From Oceanospirillales bacterium (GTDB lineage Bacteria; Pseudomonadota; Gammaproteobacteria; Xanthomonadales; SZUA-36): 35,787 nucleotides of DNA. The number at the start of each line of letters is the position of its first letter. Positions within the stretch are counted from its first letter, which is position 1. A model generated the notes under the pieces. It saw only the letters and a list, made by a program, of their open reading frames with translations. It did not search any database and was not told where the DNA came from. A program made the position numbers and the translations under genes. This document shows positions 34,707 to 35,787 of this stretch, one piece after another. The DNA lies in the NCBI GenBank assembly GCA_003233115.1, contig QIKV01000173.1, positions 1 to 35,787 of the forward strand, in the 5' to 3' direction.

Positions 34707-35781
34707 GATCTTTCCCGGCTTGATCTTTTTTTCCCTTCCTGTGGACGACCGGGAAATACAGGCCGGCAACGACCAGGCCAAGTAGCCCGGGCACCCACAA
34801 GATAGACTCGGAGCTACCCTGTTCCACCCAACTGCGGCTGACATCCAGCAGGTTGAAGTAAATGGCATATATGCCAAGTGCCAATAGCATTTTGGCATAG
34901 CGCCCCTGGCGCGGCCGACTGCGGCTTAACGGGATCGCCGCCAGCGCCAGCAGCAACGCAGATAGTGGTGCAGACAAGCGCCATTGAAATTCTGCCTGGT
35001 CTTGCGGTGCAGAAGATCGTTTTAACCTGCTGATGGGTGCCGATTTGACCTTGTAGCCGGGTTCTTGCGGGGTCTGTACGGGCAACCACAACGTAAACGA
35101 GCCGAACCGTGCTGAAAAGTCAGTGCCGTCCTTAACCTTTCTGAACACCTGTGCATCAATGAGCTTCAGGCGGTGAAACATCGGCTTGGCGAAGTAGCTG
35201 AAGACGCCCTTCGAGGCGGTAACCACCTGCAGGTCGTCTCCCTTGCGTGTGCGGATAAAAATACCATTCAAATCAATACCGTTTTTAGCAATGTGCTCAA
35301 TGAAAACGGTACGTCTGACTGCATCGAATGTATAGAAACGTGATTCCCGGATACGGCCCGTTTCGGCAGAGGCCTCGGCAGCCGCCCTGATTTTGTATGC
35401 TTGCATATAAGCCCACGGACGTACCCAACCCGATAACAACGCGACCACAACGGCGACAATAAGCGCCAGGCGCATAAGCGGGCGCAGCAGACGGACTTCG
35501 GAGATGCCGCCTGCACGCATGGCGTAGATTTCAGCATCGGTATATAAGCGTCCGAGGCCGGTCATCACCGCCAGGAACAGGCTGAGTGGAAGCAAAACAT
35601 CAAGTGAAATCAGTGCTTTGAGAGCGGTCAGTTGGGCGACTTCAGATGGCCGTAACAGGCCTGCATTAGCGTCCACAAGAAAGCGGCTAAGGCTAAAGGT
35701 AATAAAAATAACCAGCAGCGCCGTGCAAATGGCCAGTAATGGCTGCACAACTTCCCTGATCAGGTAGCGGTCAATAATCAT
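34693..35781 (-). CDS. lptF: LptF, LPS export permease
   Basis: Partner of LptG, 362 residues with the same layout: three N-terminal membrane segments, a periplasmic jellyroll (about 120-250; FYTFDAVRRTVFIEHI) and three C-terminal segments. MIIDRYLIREVVQPLLAICTA, the SLFLAVMTGLGRLYTDAEI stretch and AMRAGGIS are standard LptF features. The C-terminal tail is Lys-rich (HRKGKKDQAGKDHADN). The ATG at 35781 lies six bases from the right edge, so any promoter is outside the window. The gene is complete. Confidence 0.93.
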   Translation of the reverse strand: MIIDRYLIREVVQPLLAICTALLVIFITFSLSRFLVDANAGLLRPSEVAQLTALKALISLDVLLPLSLFLAVMTGLGRLYTDAEIYAMRAGGISEVRLLRPLMRLALIVAVVVALLSGWVRPWAYMQAYKIRAAAEASAETGRIRESRFYTFDAVRRTVFIEHIAKNGIDLNGIFIRTRKGDDLQVVTASKGVFSYFAKPMFHRLKLIDAQVFRKVKDGTDFSARFGSFTLWLPVQTPQEPGYKVKSAPISRLKRSSAPQDQAEFQWRLSAPLSALLLALAAIPLSRSRPRQGRYAKMLLALGIYAIYFNLLDVSRSWVEQGSSESILWVPGLLGLVVAGLYFPVVHRKGKKDQAGKDHADN

Positions 35782-35787
35782 ATCTGT

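Noticed and set aside
1..35787. tRNA genes, CRISPR arrays, insertion sequences, prophage or toxin-antitoxin genes
   Set aside because: No clover-leaf sequence, spaced direct repeats, transposase or integrase motifs, or terminal inverted repeats were seen when reading both strands.

Overview
The window looks like chromosome from a gammaproteobacterium with mid-range GC (mid-50s per cent by eye). Supporting signs are the divergent bamD / rluD-pgeF arrangement, separate RelA-type (not bifunctional Rel) ppGpp synthetase, PilS-PilR, a class B PBP1b-type penicillin-binding protein, YoaA, TsaB and LptFG. The order or genus cannot be fixed from the sequence. No tRNA, rRNA, CRISPR array, insertion sequence or phage gene was seen. 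Coding density is high. The only stretch over 300 bases without a gene is about 24489-24910.

Layout. 25-4555 (minus): pilS-pilR followed by an overlapping O-antigen-ligase-family membrane protein. 4738-8481 (plus): sucC-sucD-nadE. 8495-9337 (minus): bamD, divergent from rluD-pgeF (9434-11114). 11131-12156 (minus): low-specificity threonine aldolase, convergent with pgeF through a perfect hairpin that contains both stop codons. 12237-14408 (plus): relA. 14434-18858 (minus): a very large three-glycosyltransferase protein. 18983-24488 (plus): overlapping run mrcB, TPR lipoprotein, yoaA, tsaB.

24911-33614 is the notable region. On the plus strand lie a fatty-acyl AMP ligase, an extended SDR, an acyl carrier protein and a serine-palmitoyltransferase-like oxoamine synthase. 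This gene set, and as I recall it the gene order read backwards, is that of the Caulobacter sphingolipid (ceramide) locus. Converging on it from the minus strand is a coupled operon of a CDP-alcohol phosphotransferase, a nucleotidyltransferase that resembles the mitochondrial CDP-DAG synthase Tam41/Mmp37, and a MOP-superfamily flippase. A calcineurin-like phosphoesterase is transcribed divergently from that operon. Together they read as a possible complete pathway: acyl-ACP loading, condensation with an amino acid, reduction, activation of a lipid phosphate as a CDP-lipid, head-group transfer, dephosphorylation and membrane translocation. The enzyme families are visible in the sequence; the pathway and its product are inference. 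No ceramide N-acyltransferase is visible in the window.

33633-35781 (minus): lptF-lptG, the permease pair of the LPS export machine, complete at the right edge. The window therefore holds several envelope functions (PBP1b, BamD, LptFG, polysaccharide glycosyltransferase, putative sphingolipid locus) among housekeeping genes.
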